This document shows, in pieces, positions 1 to 7,857 of a stretch of DNA of 64,000 nt. The notes under the pieces are model-generated. The model made no database searches. It was not told where the DNA came from and saw only the letters and a program-made list of their open reading frames with translations. The position numbers and the translations under genes are program-made. Numbering within the stretch: the stretch's first letter is position 1; each line of letters opens with the position of its first letter. Origin of the DNA: Haloprofundus marisrubri (GTDB taxonomy: Archaea; Halobacteriota; Halobacteria; Halobacteriales; Haloferacaceae); the NCBI RefSeq assembly GCF_001469955.1, contig NZ_LOPU01000029.1, positions 124,001 through 188,000 on the forward strand, read 5' to 3'.

Positions 1-2
1 GC

Positions 3-284
3 GCGCTCGCCGTCGACCCCGACGTACTCCTCTTGGACGAACCGACCTCGAACCTCGACCCGCGAAACACCGCCGTCATCGAGGACGCCATGCGCGAAGC
101 CAAAGCCCGAGGAATCGGCGTCGCTCTCGCCACGCACGACATGGACCAAGCGCGCCGCGTCGCCGACAAGACGGCCGTCGTCCTCGGCGGAACCTGTATC
201 GAGTACGGCCCGACAGAACGGGTGTTCGAGTCGCCGCGCGACGACCGCGCCCGCCAGTTCGTCGCCGGCGAACTCGTCTACTGA
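3..284 (+). CDS. ABC transporter ATP-binding protein, C-terminal part (tungstate/molybdate type)
   Basis: The window opens inside this gene, so only the last 93 residues are present. The reading frame begins at base 3 and shows a Walker B motif ([13 protein letters not shown]) followed by the H-loop histidine in [14 protein letters not shown] and a short C-terminal tail. These are the nucleotide-binding hallmarks of an ABC importer ATPase. The substrate cannot be read from the ATPase alone. The gene 60 bp downstream encodes a ModE-like regulator with TOBE-type C-terminal sequence, which in haloarchaea usually accompanies tungstate or molybdate uptake, so an oxyanion importer (Tup/Wtp/Mod type) is the inference. 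The ABC signature and Walker A lie outside the window. Confidence 0.85.
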   Translation, partial: ALAVDPDVLLLDEPTSNLDPRNTAVIEDAMREAKARGIGVALATHDMDQARRVADKTAVVLGGTCIEYGPTERVFESPRDDRARQFVAGELVY

Positions 285-343
285 CGGAGTCGGTGGCGAC
301 TCACGACGGGTGTACTGATTAGGTGGGCTCTCGAACGGACCGT

Positions 344-1060
344 ATGGACGGCGCGTTCGAGGCGTACCTCGCATCCGACGGCGTCACGTTCGACGACGGC
401 GACGCCGCGTTGCTGCGTGCGGTCGACGACCACGGCTCGGTCAGCGGTGCGGCCGCCGCACTCGGCCGTTCCCGCGCTCGCGCACTGTCTCGATTGGAGA
501 CGCTCGAATCCGCCTTCGGGTCGCTCGTCGAACGCCGACGCGGCGGGGCCGACGGCGGCGGCAGCGAACTCACGGACGGCGCAACCGCACTGTTGGCGCG
601 GTTCGCTCGTCTCCGTGCCGCGCTCTCGGGGACGGCGGGGGCACGGGAGGCGGTGCTGTTCGGCCGCCTCGCGGACTCTGACGGCGAACTCGCCGTCGTC
701 GACACCGATGCAGGGCCGGTCCGTGCGCTCGTCGTCGACGCTGACGGCCAGATTGCCGGGAGCGTCGACGCGCAGACGCCGGTACAGGTGAGCGTCCGCG
801 CCGACGCCGTCACGTTGCACGCGCCCGACGACGCCCCGCCGTCGGCGGCGACGAGCGCCCGCAACCGCTTCGACGGCGTCGTCTCCGACCTCGATTCGGG
901 TACGGCCGTCGCCACCGTCGTAGTCGATATCGGCGCGAACGCGCCGTTGTACGCACTCGTGACCGTCGAGAGCGTCGACCGACTCGGACTGGAGGAAGGC
1001 GTGCCGGTCGTCGCGTCGTTCAAAGCGACGGCGACGCGGGCGACGGTGGTCGACGAGTAG
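344..1060 (+). CDS. ModE-like transcriptional regulator with TOBE domain
   Basis: A 238-residue protein. The N-terminal ~90 residues hold a LysR/ModE-type winged helix (DDHGSVSGAAAALGRSRARA is the helix-turn-helix). After a short Gly-rich spacer, residues ~100-238 look like TOBE/MOP oxyanion-binding repeats (VSVRADAVTLHAPDDAP and related strands). ModE proteins sense molybdate or tungstate and control the uptake genes. It lies 60 bp downstream of the ABC ATPase on the same strand, consistent with an autoregulated transport operon. A GTG at 323 is in frame, but the ATG at 344 is preferred because it begins at the start of the conserved HTH domain. The metal specificity is not resolved. Confidence 0.8.
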   Translation: MDGAFEAYLASDGVTFDDGDAALLRAVDDHGSVSGAAAALGRSRARALSRLETLESAFGSLVERRRGGADGGGSELTDGATALLARFARLRAALSGTAGAREAVLFGRLADSDGELAVVDTDAGPVRALVVDADGQIAGSVDAQTPVQVSVRADAVTLHAPDDAPPSAATSARNRFDGVVSDLDSGTAVATVVVDIGANAPLYALVTVESVDRLGLEEGVPVVASFKATATRATVVDE

Positions 1061-1091
1061 CCGCCGCATCGACTCGAGACGGTGAGAGAAC

Positions 1092-1532
1092 TCAGGCAGT
1101 CGGGTCGGTCCCGTCCCGTTCCCGGCCACGTTTTCGCAGCAACGACTCTCCTCCGGCGAGCAGCAGATACACCAGAACGTACAGCGGCGCGGGGACGAAC
1201 ACGAACGTGAAACCCGGCGAGTCGCCCTGTCCGCTTCCGACGGGTGGAAACTCGACCAGCACGTGCCAGAACAGGAGCATCAGACTCATGAACGCGACCG
1301 GACTCCGGTAGCGATAGCGGTACCACAGCGCGACGGGAAGACCCACAGACCCGAACGCGAACACCGTCAAGATTCCACCGGACTGCCAGAGGGGGCCACT
1401 GATGCTGACGTTCGACGAGAGGACGCTGTAGCCGACGACGACGGCCGTGTAGACGATGCTGACGACGGCGGTAACGCCGAACGTGCGCGTCCAGTTCGGA
1501 CGCGTGTCAGCTGAGGTGGGGGGTTCGCTCAC
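1092..1532 (-). CDS. four-helix integral membrane protein, unknown function
   Basis: A 146-residue protein starting at GTG (1530-1532). The sequence shows about four hydrophobic segments: residues ~17-38, ~50-70, ~78-95 and ~108-128, separated by short polar loops, with a charged N-terminus and an Arg-rich, then acidic C-terminal tail. I recognise no domain motif. It is convergent with the ModE-like gene (32 bp apart) and is followed upstream by the aldolase gene on the same strand, 106 bp away. It is probably a lineage-specific haloarchaeal membrane protein. No function is proposed. Confidence 0.6.
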   Translation of the reverse strand: MSEPPTSADTRPNWTRTFGVTAVVSIVYTAVVVGYSVLSSNVSISGPLWQSGGILTVFAFGSVGLPVALWYRYRYRSPVAFMSLMLLFWHVLVEFPPVGSGQGDSPGFTFVFVPAPLYVLVYLLLAGGESLLRKRGRERDGTDPTA

Positions 1533-1638
1533 AGAGCTGTCGACAGACTGTCGTGTAATAACTCTACGGACGGTGGTGCGGGCGTTCGGTCGCTGTGAGA
1601 TACCGACAGCCGTGGGCCTCGACGACTGCGTTCCCCGA

Positions 1639-2496
1639 CTACAGTTCCGCGACGAGCGTTTCCAACTCTTCTCGCGTCTCGTCGTCGACGGGGCGGTGCG
1701 GTGCTCGTGCGTAGCCGGCGGGTGCGCCGCGGGCGCGCATCGCCGCTTTCAGTCCGGGGACGCCGTGGACCGACGTCACCGCGCGGTTCAACTCCACGAG
1801 ACTGGCGTTCAGTTCGCGCGCACCCTCCGTGTCGCCCTCGCGGTGGCGTTCGTATATCTCCGCGCAGGCTTCGGGGGCGACGTTGGCCAGCCCCAAGATA
1901 CCGCCGTCGGCACCGGCGTCGAGGGCGTGGGCGGCGACGCTGCCTGCGCCGACGAAGAAGTCGAACTCGTCGCCGGCGAGGCGTCGGGTGCGGCCGAACG
2001 CTTCGAGGTTCCCGCTCGAATCTTTCATCCCGGCGACGTTCGAGTGGTCGGCGAGACGGCCCGCGGCGTCGGACGAGAGCGTGACGTTCGTGTACGGGGG
2101 AACGCTGTAGAGATACACTGGAATTTCGGCGTCGTCGGCGACTTCGCGGTAGTAGGTTTCGAGCGCCCCCTCGTCGTGTGGGAAGTAAAACGGCGTGACG
2201 ACGAGTGCGCCATCGGCCCCGGCGTCGGCGGCCAACTGCGTCTGACGCTTCGTTTCTCTGAGGCCCGGATGACCCGTGCCGGCGAGCACCGGCACTGAGG
2301 CCTCTTCGACGACGAGTTCGACGACGCGAGCGCGCTCTTCGACACTCATCAACTCGGCCTCGCTGTTCGACCCACAAGGGACCAGAAAGTCGACACCACG
2401 GGCTTCGACCCAGCCGACGAGTTCTCGAAGCGACCCCTCGTCGAGGTCGCCGTCTTCGGTGAACGGTGTCGCAAGCGGCGGTCCGATTCCTTCCAT
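1639..2496 (-). CDS. dihydrodipicolinate synthase/N-acetylneuraminate lyase superfamily aldolase
   Basis: A 285-residue TIM-barrel Schiff-base aldolase. The lysine that forms the imine with the keto acid is K158 (MKDSSGN), and the proton-relay tyrosine is Y130 (YLYSVP). The pyruvate-binding loop reads GSNSE at 42-46 instead of the GTTGE of true DHDPS, and the arginine of the DapA motif (VPxRT) is replaced (VPPYT). This argues against lysine biosynthesis and for a sugar-acid aldolase, for example a 2-keto-3-deoxygluconate-type enzyme, though the substrate remains unassigned. A minus-strand TATA-like element at 2518-2525 lies about 25 bp before the ATG, so the message is probably leaderless. 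Confidence 0.82.
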   Translation of the reverse strand: MEGIGPPLATPFTEDGDLDEGSLRELVGWVEARGVDFLVPCGSNSEAELMSVEERARVVELVVEEASVPVLAGTGHPGLRETKRQTQLAADAGADGALVVTPFYFPHDEGALETYYREVADDAEIPVYLYSVPPYTNVTLSSDAAGRLADHSNVAGMKDSSGNLEAFGRTRRLAGDEFDFFVGAGSVAAHALDAGADGGILGLANVAPEACAEIYERHREGDTEGARELNASLVELNRAVTSVHGVPGLKAAMRARGAPAGYARAPHRPVDDETREELETLVAEL

Positions 2497-2867
2497 AACG
2501 GGCGGTCACGCGCGGCGAAATTGTAACTTTGGGTCGGGGTCGCACGGTCCGCCTTTCGGCGTCATCAGAGAGCCACTTTCGAGGGCCATCACGCGGTCCG
2601 TTTCTCGGGCCCTCAGACAGCAACGTGTCATATAGCTAATCGGCTGAATTCGCTGTCGCACAGCAGTCACACGCCCGTCTGACGCGGGTTTAAGTTCGTC
2701 CGTCGGGTCGGTTTACTCGGGCGCGTAGACGGCATCTGTTCCCATCCTCCCACCCGTTCGCGCCCGGATGCTCGCCGAACCCCACCCGACGGCATCCGAG
2801 TTCGTCTTTGGGACGGCCGTCCCCCGCGGCCGGCCCCGGGCGAACGTATCGCGCTTTTCCCCTTGAT
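2497..2867. other. 371-bp intergenic region with a 14-bp perfect palindrome
   Basis: No convincing coding frame is visible. The left end holds the minus-strand promoter of the aldolase gene. The GC-rich right half contains the perfect palindrome GGGACGGCCGTCCC at 2810-2823 and a long-range 9-bp complement (CCGTCGGGT at 2700-2708 with ACCCGACGG at 2784-2792). A TTTAAG box at 2689-2694 on the plus strand could serve a small RNA starting near 2715, but I recognise no SRP or RNase P consensus. An unstructured regulatory region for the flanking genes is equally possible. Confidence 0.4.
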
Positions 2868-3542
2868 TCAGGCGCTCTCGACGGCCGCGTCTCCGAGCAA
2901 CTGTTTACGAACGTCTTCGAGCGACTCCTGTTCGACGATGAGTGCGACTCTGTCGCCCGCCTGAATGGTCGTCTGCGGTAGCGGAATCGTCATCGCCTCC
3001 CGGTCGTCGCCGTGTGCGTAGATACGGGCAGTCGACGGCAGGTCGATTTCACTGACGCGTTTGCCGACGACGGGCGACCCCTCGGGGATGGTGACCGCCG
3101 ACAACTGGAGGTTTTCGGTGAGTTCGCCGATGGCGTTGAAGTTCCCGCCGAGCAGTGCGGTTTTCGCCCCCGCCGCGCCGAGACGTTCGGGATAGATTAT
3201 CTCGTCGACGTCCTCGGCGTACTCCTTGTAAATCTCCTCGCGGTAGTCGGCGTCGATGCGGAGTACGGTCCGACAGCCGTGTTCTCTGGCAATCATGCAG
3301 ACGGCGTAGTTCGTGTTCAAATCGCCCGTGATGCCGCCGACGGCGACGGCGTCGTCCAGTCCGGCGCGTTCCAAGACGGCCTCGTTGCTTCCGTCGCCTT
3401 CGATGACTTCGAACCCGGCGTCACGAGCGCGTTCGACCTTGTCCCGGTTGTTCTCGACGAGGACGACGTCGTGCCCCTCCTCTTTGAGGATACGCGCGGT
3501 TCGAGAGCCGACCCGCCCGTACCCAACGATAACGAATCGCAT
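2868..3542 (-). CDS. TrkA-family NAD-binding regulator of potassium transport
   Basis: A 224-residue cytoplasmic protein with the two standard modules. Residues 1-~125 form a RCK_N/TrkA-N Rossmann domain with the dinucleotide loop GYGRVGSR at 7-14 and the acidic end of strand 2 (VLVENN). Residues ~140-218 form an RCK_C/TrkA-C domain (SAVTIPEGSPVVGKRVSEI). Such proteins bind NAD(H) or nucleotides and gate a Trk/Ktr-type potassium channel, important for the salt-in strategy of haloarchaea. No membrane partner is adjacent; the upstream neighbour, 81 bp away on the same strand, is a different membrane protein, so the partner is probably elsewhere. Confidence 0.88.
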   Translation of the reverse strand: MRFVIVGYGRVGSRTARILKEEGHDVVLVENNRDKVERARDAGFEVIEGDGSNEAVLERAGLDDAVAVGGITGDLNTNYAVCMIAREHGCRTVLRIDADYREEIYKEYAEDVDEIIYPERLGAAGAKTALLGGNFNAIGELTENLQLSAVTIPEGSPVVGKRVSEIDLPSTARIYAHGDDREAMTIPLPQTTIQAGDRVALIVEQESLEDVRKQLLGDAAVESA

Positions 3543-3623
3543 GGCTCTCTATACCGTGCTCCTCCTCAAAAAGCTACGTCTCGTCGTGGAGTTCGTGTGG
3601 AGCCGTCGCCATCGCCCGTCGCC

Positions 3624-4256
3624 TCACCGTCCGCGTGTCCGTTCGAGTCGGCCCACGAGCGAATCGACCGTCGTCGACAGTCGCCGTGTGCCAAAGAGGG
3701 CGACGAGTATTGCGCCGACGCCGTCGAAGACGAGGTCCGTCAACGTGTCTTCGAGGCTGTACTGGATGAGGACGGCCTGAATACCCAGAAGGTCGGTCAC
3801 GCCCCGTATACTGAACTCCAAGACCTCCCAGAACACCCCGAACGCCAGCGTCACGACGAGGATGAACACCGAGAGGAACCGCGGCGGGAGGTACACCGCT
3901 CGCGTGTGCTCGTCGACGGCGCGCACCGTCGCGTAGCCGACACCGGCGACCACCGTCGCCGACAGCGTGTGCGTGAGGCTGTCCCACCACGGTATCGCGG
4001 TGTAGAGGCCGAGCATCCCGAGCGAGTGCAACGACACCGCGAGCGTCACCCACAGCGTGACGCCGGCGTCGAGGTCGAACTCCGGGTCGCGTTCGAGAAT
4101 CGCCGGGAGGAACGTCACGACGAGCGCTATCGACGCGTTGACGACGACACTCAGGTTTCGCTCGACAGCACCGACGAGAAAGACGACGGCGATGACGAGT
4201 TGGAGTGCCCGGGTGAGTCGCCGTTGCCGACGCGGCGAGAGCGAAAACAGCGTCAT
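3624..4256 (-). CDS. integral membrane protein, DUF2238/YjdF-like
   Basis: A 210-residue protein with about six hydrophobic segments. The pattern WWDSLTHTLSA (around residue 88) and a later helix with two glutamates (VFWEVLEFSIRG) match the YjdF/DUF2238 membrane family, whose function is not known. The conserved Asp, His and Glu residues lie in or next to membrane helices and could bind a metal, which is an inference. The Arg-rich N-terminal tail (SPRRQRRLTRA) suggests the N-terminus faces the cytoplasm. It is divergent from the 4392 gene, with a shared 135-bp upstream region. Confidence 0.65.
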   Translation of the reverse strand: MTLFSLSPRRQRRLTRALQLVIAVVFLVGAVERNLSVVVNASIALVVTFLPAILERDPEFDLDAGVTLWVTLAVSLHSLGMLGLYTAIPWWDSLTHTLSATVVAGVGYATVRAVDEHTRAVYLPPRFLSVFILVVTLAFGVFWEVLEFSIRGVTDLLGIQAVLIQYSLEDTLTDLVFDGVGAILVALFGTRRLSTTVDSLVGRLERTRGR

Positions 4257-4391
4257 CGTGGAGAGATATCGGCCGCGTACGCGCTAAACGTTGTGCCGTC
4301 GACGGCCCGCCGTGATGCAGGTGGACTAGTGTGTCACTAGTTCGCACCTCGCCCGACACGGTTTTGCTCTCCTATCTCATACACGGGGGCG

Positions 4392-4994
4392 ATGATGGCC
4401 ACCACGCACGCCCTGATAGGGGTCGTGCTCGCGCTCGTCGTCGCCCCAGACGGCGGCCTTCTCCCCGTTGCGGCCGCCGGACTCGGCGGACTGTTTCCCG
4501 ACTTCGACCTGTACGCTGGACACCGGAAGACGCTGCACTTTCCGGTGTACTTCTCGCTGGCGGCGTTCGTCGCCGCCCTCGTCGCCGCGTTCGTCGCCTC
4601 GCCGATAGCGCTCGCCGTCGCGCTGTTTCTAGCGGCGGCGGCGGTTCACTCGGTGATGGACGTTCTCGGCGGCGGCCTCGAACTCAAACCCTGGGAAGGC
4701 ACTTCCGACCGAGCGGTGTACGACCACTTCAACGGCCGGTGGCTCGCGCCCAAGCGCTGGATTCGCTACGACGGCGCGCCCGAGGACTTCCTCTTGGGTG
4801 CGGTCTTCGGCGTGCCCGCGCTGTTCGTCCTCTCGGGGACGCCTCAGACCGTCGTCGGCGTCGCACTCGGCATCTCGGCGGTGTATACGCTGCTGCGGAA
4901 GACGCTCGTCCCGCTGGCGCAACGTCTCGTCGACGCGATACCCGCCGAACTGCTGGCGTACGTCCCCGACCGCTTCGTCGAGGACTTCCAGTAG
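4392..4994 (+). CDS. membrane-bound metal-dependent hydrolase, YdjM/DUF457-like
   Basis: A 200-residue membrane protein with about four helices. The N-terminal TTHALIGVVLA, the segment GGLFPDFDLYAGHRKTLHFP and the later helix AAVHSVMDVLGGGLELKPW carry the His/Asp pattern (H6, PDFD, HRKTLHF, HSVMD) of the YdjM/DUF457 family annotated as membrane-bound metal-dependent hydrolases. The active site presumably sits at the membrane surface; the substrate is unknown. Two adjacent ATG codons (4392 and 4395) are possible starts. The stop codon is immediately followed by a 10-bp tandem repeat. Confidence 0.72.
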   Translation: MMATTHALIGVVLALVVAPDGGLLPVAAAGLGGLFPDFDLYAGHRKTLHFPVYFSLAAFVAALVAAFVASPIALAVALFLAAAAVHSVMDVLGGGLELKPWEGTSDRAVYDHFNGRWLAPKRWIRYDGAPEDFLLGAVFGVPALFVLSGTPQTVVGVALGISAVYTLLRKTLVPLAQRLVDAIPAELLAYVPDRFVEDFQ

Positions 4995-5034
4995 TTTCCG
5001 ATAGCTTCCGATAGCTTCCGATAGTTTCCGATAA
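4995..5034. repeat. 10-bp tandem repeat, four copies
   Basis: Four consecutive copies of a 10-bp unit (consensus YTTCCGATAG) begin directly after the TAG stop of the hydrolase gene. Copies 2 and 3 are identical and copies 1 and 4 differ by one or two bases. It lies in the 3' untranslated region or upstream of the MFS carrier gene at 5118. Such a short unit could vary in copy number by slippage. Confidence 0.85.
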
Positions 5035-5117
5035 CTCCCAGTGAGTTCCGGTGTTTTCTCTGCGGCGGCGCTCTCCGGGATAGGAAGGCTGAAACACCGA
5101 TACCGCTTGGTTCCGAC

Positions 5118-6389
5118 GTGGGTCTCAGCACGCGACTGTTCGGCGACGACACGGCGTTGCTGTCGAACCGGAGTTTTCAGCTTCTGTTGCTCGCCAGCGT
5201 TAGTTCACCGCTCGGCTCTTCGGTCGTCTCGCCGGTTCTCGACTCGCTGCGCGGACCGCTCGGCGCGACGGAGGCGCAGGTCACACTGCTCATGGCCGCG
5301 TTCACCGCGCCCGCTATCGTCTGTATCCCGCTCGTCGGGATTCTCTCGGACCGCTACGGCCGCAAACCCGTGCTCACGGCGGGACTGACGCTTTTCGGTC
5401 TCGCCGGTGTCGCCATCCCGCTGACGACCGACTTCCGGGTCGTCGTCGGCCTTCGACTCCTGCAGGGCATCGGCTACACCGGCATCGCGCCCGTGCTCAT
5501 CACGAGCGTCGGCGACCTGTTCGACGGCGACGAAGAAGCGACCGCACAGGGTCTCAGATTCACGACTGTCGGCCTGTCGCTCACGGTGTTTCCGCTCCTT
5601 GCGGGCGCGCTCGTCGCGCTCTCGTGGCAGTATCCGTTCTATCTGTACGCGCTCGCGCTACCGACGGCACTGGCCGTCGCGCTGTTCTTCGACGACCCGA
5701 CGCTGAACGCCGACAACGACGCCCCCGGCGCTGCAACTGACGGCGGCGACCAAGGTTCCGAAGGAGACGACTCGCCGTCGACGCTGCAAGCACTCTCGGT
5801 CGTGCTTCGTGAGCGTCGCGTCGCGGCGACGCTCGTCGGCCGGGCGGTGCCCTCCTTTCTGTGGTTCGCCTTTCTCACCTACGTCTCCATCGTCGTCGCT
5901 CGCGTTCTCGGTGGGTCGGCGGGACAAGCGGGTGCGCTCGTCGCGCTGGCGAGCGTCGCCTCCTCGGTGAGTGCGACGCAGGTCGGCCGCCTGACGGCGG
6001 CGTTCGACCGCCGGGCGATACCGCTGTTCGCCACACTCGTCTGCACCGCCGCTGGCGTCGCTACGCTCGGTCTCTCGCCGTCGCTTCCGGTCGCTGCACT
6101 CGGCTCCGTCGCCGTCGGCGCGGGTTTCGGCGTCGTACTCAGCCTCTACCGGAGTACCATCTCGAATCTGGCGACGGACGAACTACGGGGGAGTCTCGTC
6201 AGCGCTGGCGAGTCGCTCGGGCGCGTCGGCAGCACCACCGCACCGATTCTGCTTGGCGGAACCGTTGCACTCCTCGAACCGGGTCTCGGCGGCGTGCTCG
6301 CCATCCGGACGATGCTCGTCGGCGTCGCTGTCGTCACCGTCGCCGTCGGCGGGTTCGTCCTCTATCTCGGCGAGACGGGCGACACCTGA
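5118..6389 (+). CDS. MFS transporter
   Basis: A 423-residue carrier with about twelve hydrophobic segments in two halves. The motif between helices 2 and 3 (GILSDRYGRKPVLTAG) is the signature loop of the major facilitator superfamily. A polar, Gly/Asp-rich central loop (around residues 195-220) separates the two six-helix bundles, and a weaker copy of the loop motif is seen in the second half (VGRLTAAFDRRAIP). It probably works as a proton or sodium-coupled exporter in the cytoplasmic membrane; the substrate cannot be inferred. The start is GTG at 5118, and no in-frame ATG gives a complete first helix. Confidence 0.85.
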   Translation: MGLSTRLFGDDTALLSNRSFQLLLLASVSSPLGSSVVSPVLDSLRGPLGATEAQVTLLMAAFTAPAIVCIPLVGILSDRYGRKPVLTAGLTLFGLAGVAIPLTTDFRVVVGLRLLQGIGYTGIAPVLITSVGDLFDGDEEATAQGLRFTTVGLSLTVFPLLAGALVALSWQYPFYLYALALPTALAVALFFDDPTLNADNDAPGAATDGGDQGSEGDDSPSTLQALSVVLRERRVAATLVGRAVPSFLWFAFLTYVSIVVARVLGGSAGQAGALVALASVASSVSATQVGRLTAAFDRRAIPLFATLVCTAAGVATLGLSPSLPVAALGSVAVGAGFGVVLSLYRSTISNLATDELRGSLVSAGESLGRVGSTTAPILLGGTVALLEPGLGGVLAIRTMLVGVAVVTVAVGGFVLYLGETGDT

Positions 6390-6426
6390 CTCACCGCGCG
6401 CCCGGCCGCGCACCCGGCCTCTGTCT

Positions 6427-7665
6427 TCACCCGAGTTCCCGCTCGCAGAACGTGAATCGCCAGCGCTCGCCCTCCGAGAGCCGTTGTCCGCCGACCACCC
6501 ACTCGTCTATCCGCTCGTCGGTGAGCGGCCGGGCGACGAGGTAGTTCGGAGTCGTCACCCGTGACAGCGGCGCTTCGTCGTTCCGAGCGAAGCCGTATTT
6601 TTCGAGCAGTCTTCGGGGGAGCGCCTCGCCGAACACCGACAGCAACGCGGCGTCGTCGTTGTCGGCGACGACACGCGCCAAGAGCGCGTCGACCGCGTCC
6701 GTCCACACCTCGCCGCCGGTCAGCGGCGCGACGTCGGTGACGTGGACGACAGTCGAGGCCACGTCTCTCTGGGTGCCGACGACGAACGCGGCGGCGGGAC
6801 TGCCACCCCACTCGGCGAGCAACGTTTCGTACTCGAAGCGTGGGTTCGCGTACCGCCACGCGTAGAACTCGGCGTCCCTGTCGGCGTGGACGTGCGGCAG
6901 CGGCGACGTCGCCACGAGCGTCGTCAACTCTTCGACGGGAACGCCCGCCTCGCGACGAACGGTCACGTCGGCGTCTCTTGGTCTGCCTGTCCGAAGCGAG
7001 AGATAGCTCCGTGTCGCTGTCGCTGCGAGTTTGGCGACTGCGTTCGTGGCTCGTTCGCCGCCAATCGACGGCAGCGAGGTCAGCGCAGTCGGGTCCTGCA
7101 CGCGGTAGTACACCGGGCACTCGCGTCTGACGCCGCGATGCAGTGAGAGGCGTTCTCCTAACTTGTCGAGGGCCCCGAGTACCGCCTCGTTCGGAAAGCC
7201 GATGGAGACCTGCGGGTCGCGGGTCGCGTAGTGGTCGTACACGTACGTCACCATCTTCGAGAACAGGCCGCGCCTGCGGTGGTCGGGGTGAACCATCGGG
7301 TCGACCTGAATCACCGCGAGAACGCGCTGGTTGCCGATGCGCAGCGGAATCGGCACGCTCGGTCGTGCACCGACGACGTCTCCGTTGTCGGCTTCGACGA
7401 CGGCGATAGGCGTCTCGTCGAGATACGGGTTCTCGACGTAGCGCCAGTCGAACCAGTCCGGGTCAGTTCGGTCGAACACCGTTTCGTAGAGCGACAACAC
7501 CGCTTCCCGGTCCGCCGATTCGTACTGTCGGACGTGGTAGTCGCGTTCCGCCTCTCCCGTGTCGTCACCGGCCGCGTCGGTGGCAGCGCCGTCCTCGTCG
7601 GCAGCGGCGTCGGCATTGTCGGCGTCCGCAGCGTTCTCAGCGTCCTCAGCGTCCTCAGCGTCCAT
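6427..7665 (-). CDS. GNAT family N-acetyltransferase with acidic low-complexity N-terminus
   Basis: A 412-residue protein. Residues 1-~35 are almost entirely Ala, Asp and Glu, encoded by a 9-bp repeat. Residues ~43-190 form a GNAT acetyltransferase domain, with the acetyl-CoA loop HPDHRRRGLFSKMVTYV. A second, weaker GNAT-like half follows (~230-400). GNAT enzymes move an acyl group from acyl-CoA to an amine; the acceptor is unknown. The ATG at 7663-7665 is preferred to the in-frame ATG at 7701 because the extra 12 residues (Arg/Cys-rich) are atypical for this proteome. The gene is convergent with the MFS gene and divergent from the acyl-CoA ligase gene. Confidence 0.78.
   Translation of the reverse strand: MDAEDAEDAENAADADNADAAADEDGAATDAAGDDTGEAERDYHVRQYESADREAVLSLYETVFDRTDPDWFDWRYVENPYLDETPIAVVEADNGDVVGARPSVPIPLRIGNQRVLAVIQVDPMVHPDHRRRGLFSKMVTYVYDHYATRDPQVSIGFPNEAVLGALDKLGERLSLHRGVRRECPVYYRVQDPTALTSLPSIGGERATNAVAKLAATATRSYLSLRTGRPRDADVTVRREAGVPVEELTTLVATSPLPHVHADRDAEFYAWRYANPRFEYETLLAEWGGSPAAAFVVGTQRDVASTVVHVTDVAPLTGGEVWTDAVDALLARVVADNDDAALLSVFGEALPRRLLEKYGFARNDEAPLSRVTTPNYLVARPLTDERIDEWVVGGQRLSEGERWRFTFCERELG
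7628..7665 (-). repeat. 9-bp repeat encoding the acidic N-terminus of the acetyltransferase
   Basis: Three to four imperfect copies of a 9-bp unit (GACGCTGAG and variants, minus strand) encode the start of the acetyltransferase, DAEDAEDAENA. The tract is in frame and its unit is a multiple of three, so slippage would add or remove residues without breaking the frame. Confidence 0.7.
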
Positions 7666-7857
7666 CCTGTGTCGATTCGACGACCGACGACATAGTTTCA
7701 CCGTCCGAATGCTGGGTGGCGCTAAATGGTAGACAGTGACTAGCGTCCGAAAAATACCGAGTTAAAACCGGGTGACGGGAACGTTTCCGACCGGAACTCA
7801 GTTCATAATCGTGAAACGGACACTGCGCTTTTCATCGGTATCGCCGAACGAGAACCG

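Noticed and set aside
2640-2867. SRP RNA or RNase P RNA
   Set aside because: Structured and GC-rich, but none of the conserved motifs of these RNAs could be found on either strand.
7628-7701. Longer N-terminus of the acetyltransferase from the ATG at 7701
   Set aside because: The added residues are Arg/Cys/Ser-rich and do not fit the acidic start; the ATG at 7665 starts the acidic tract.
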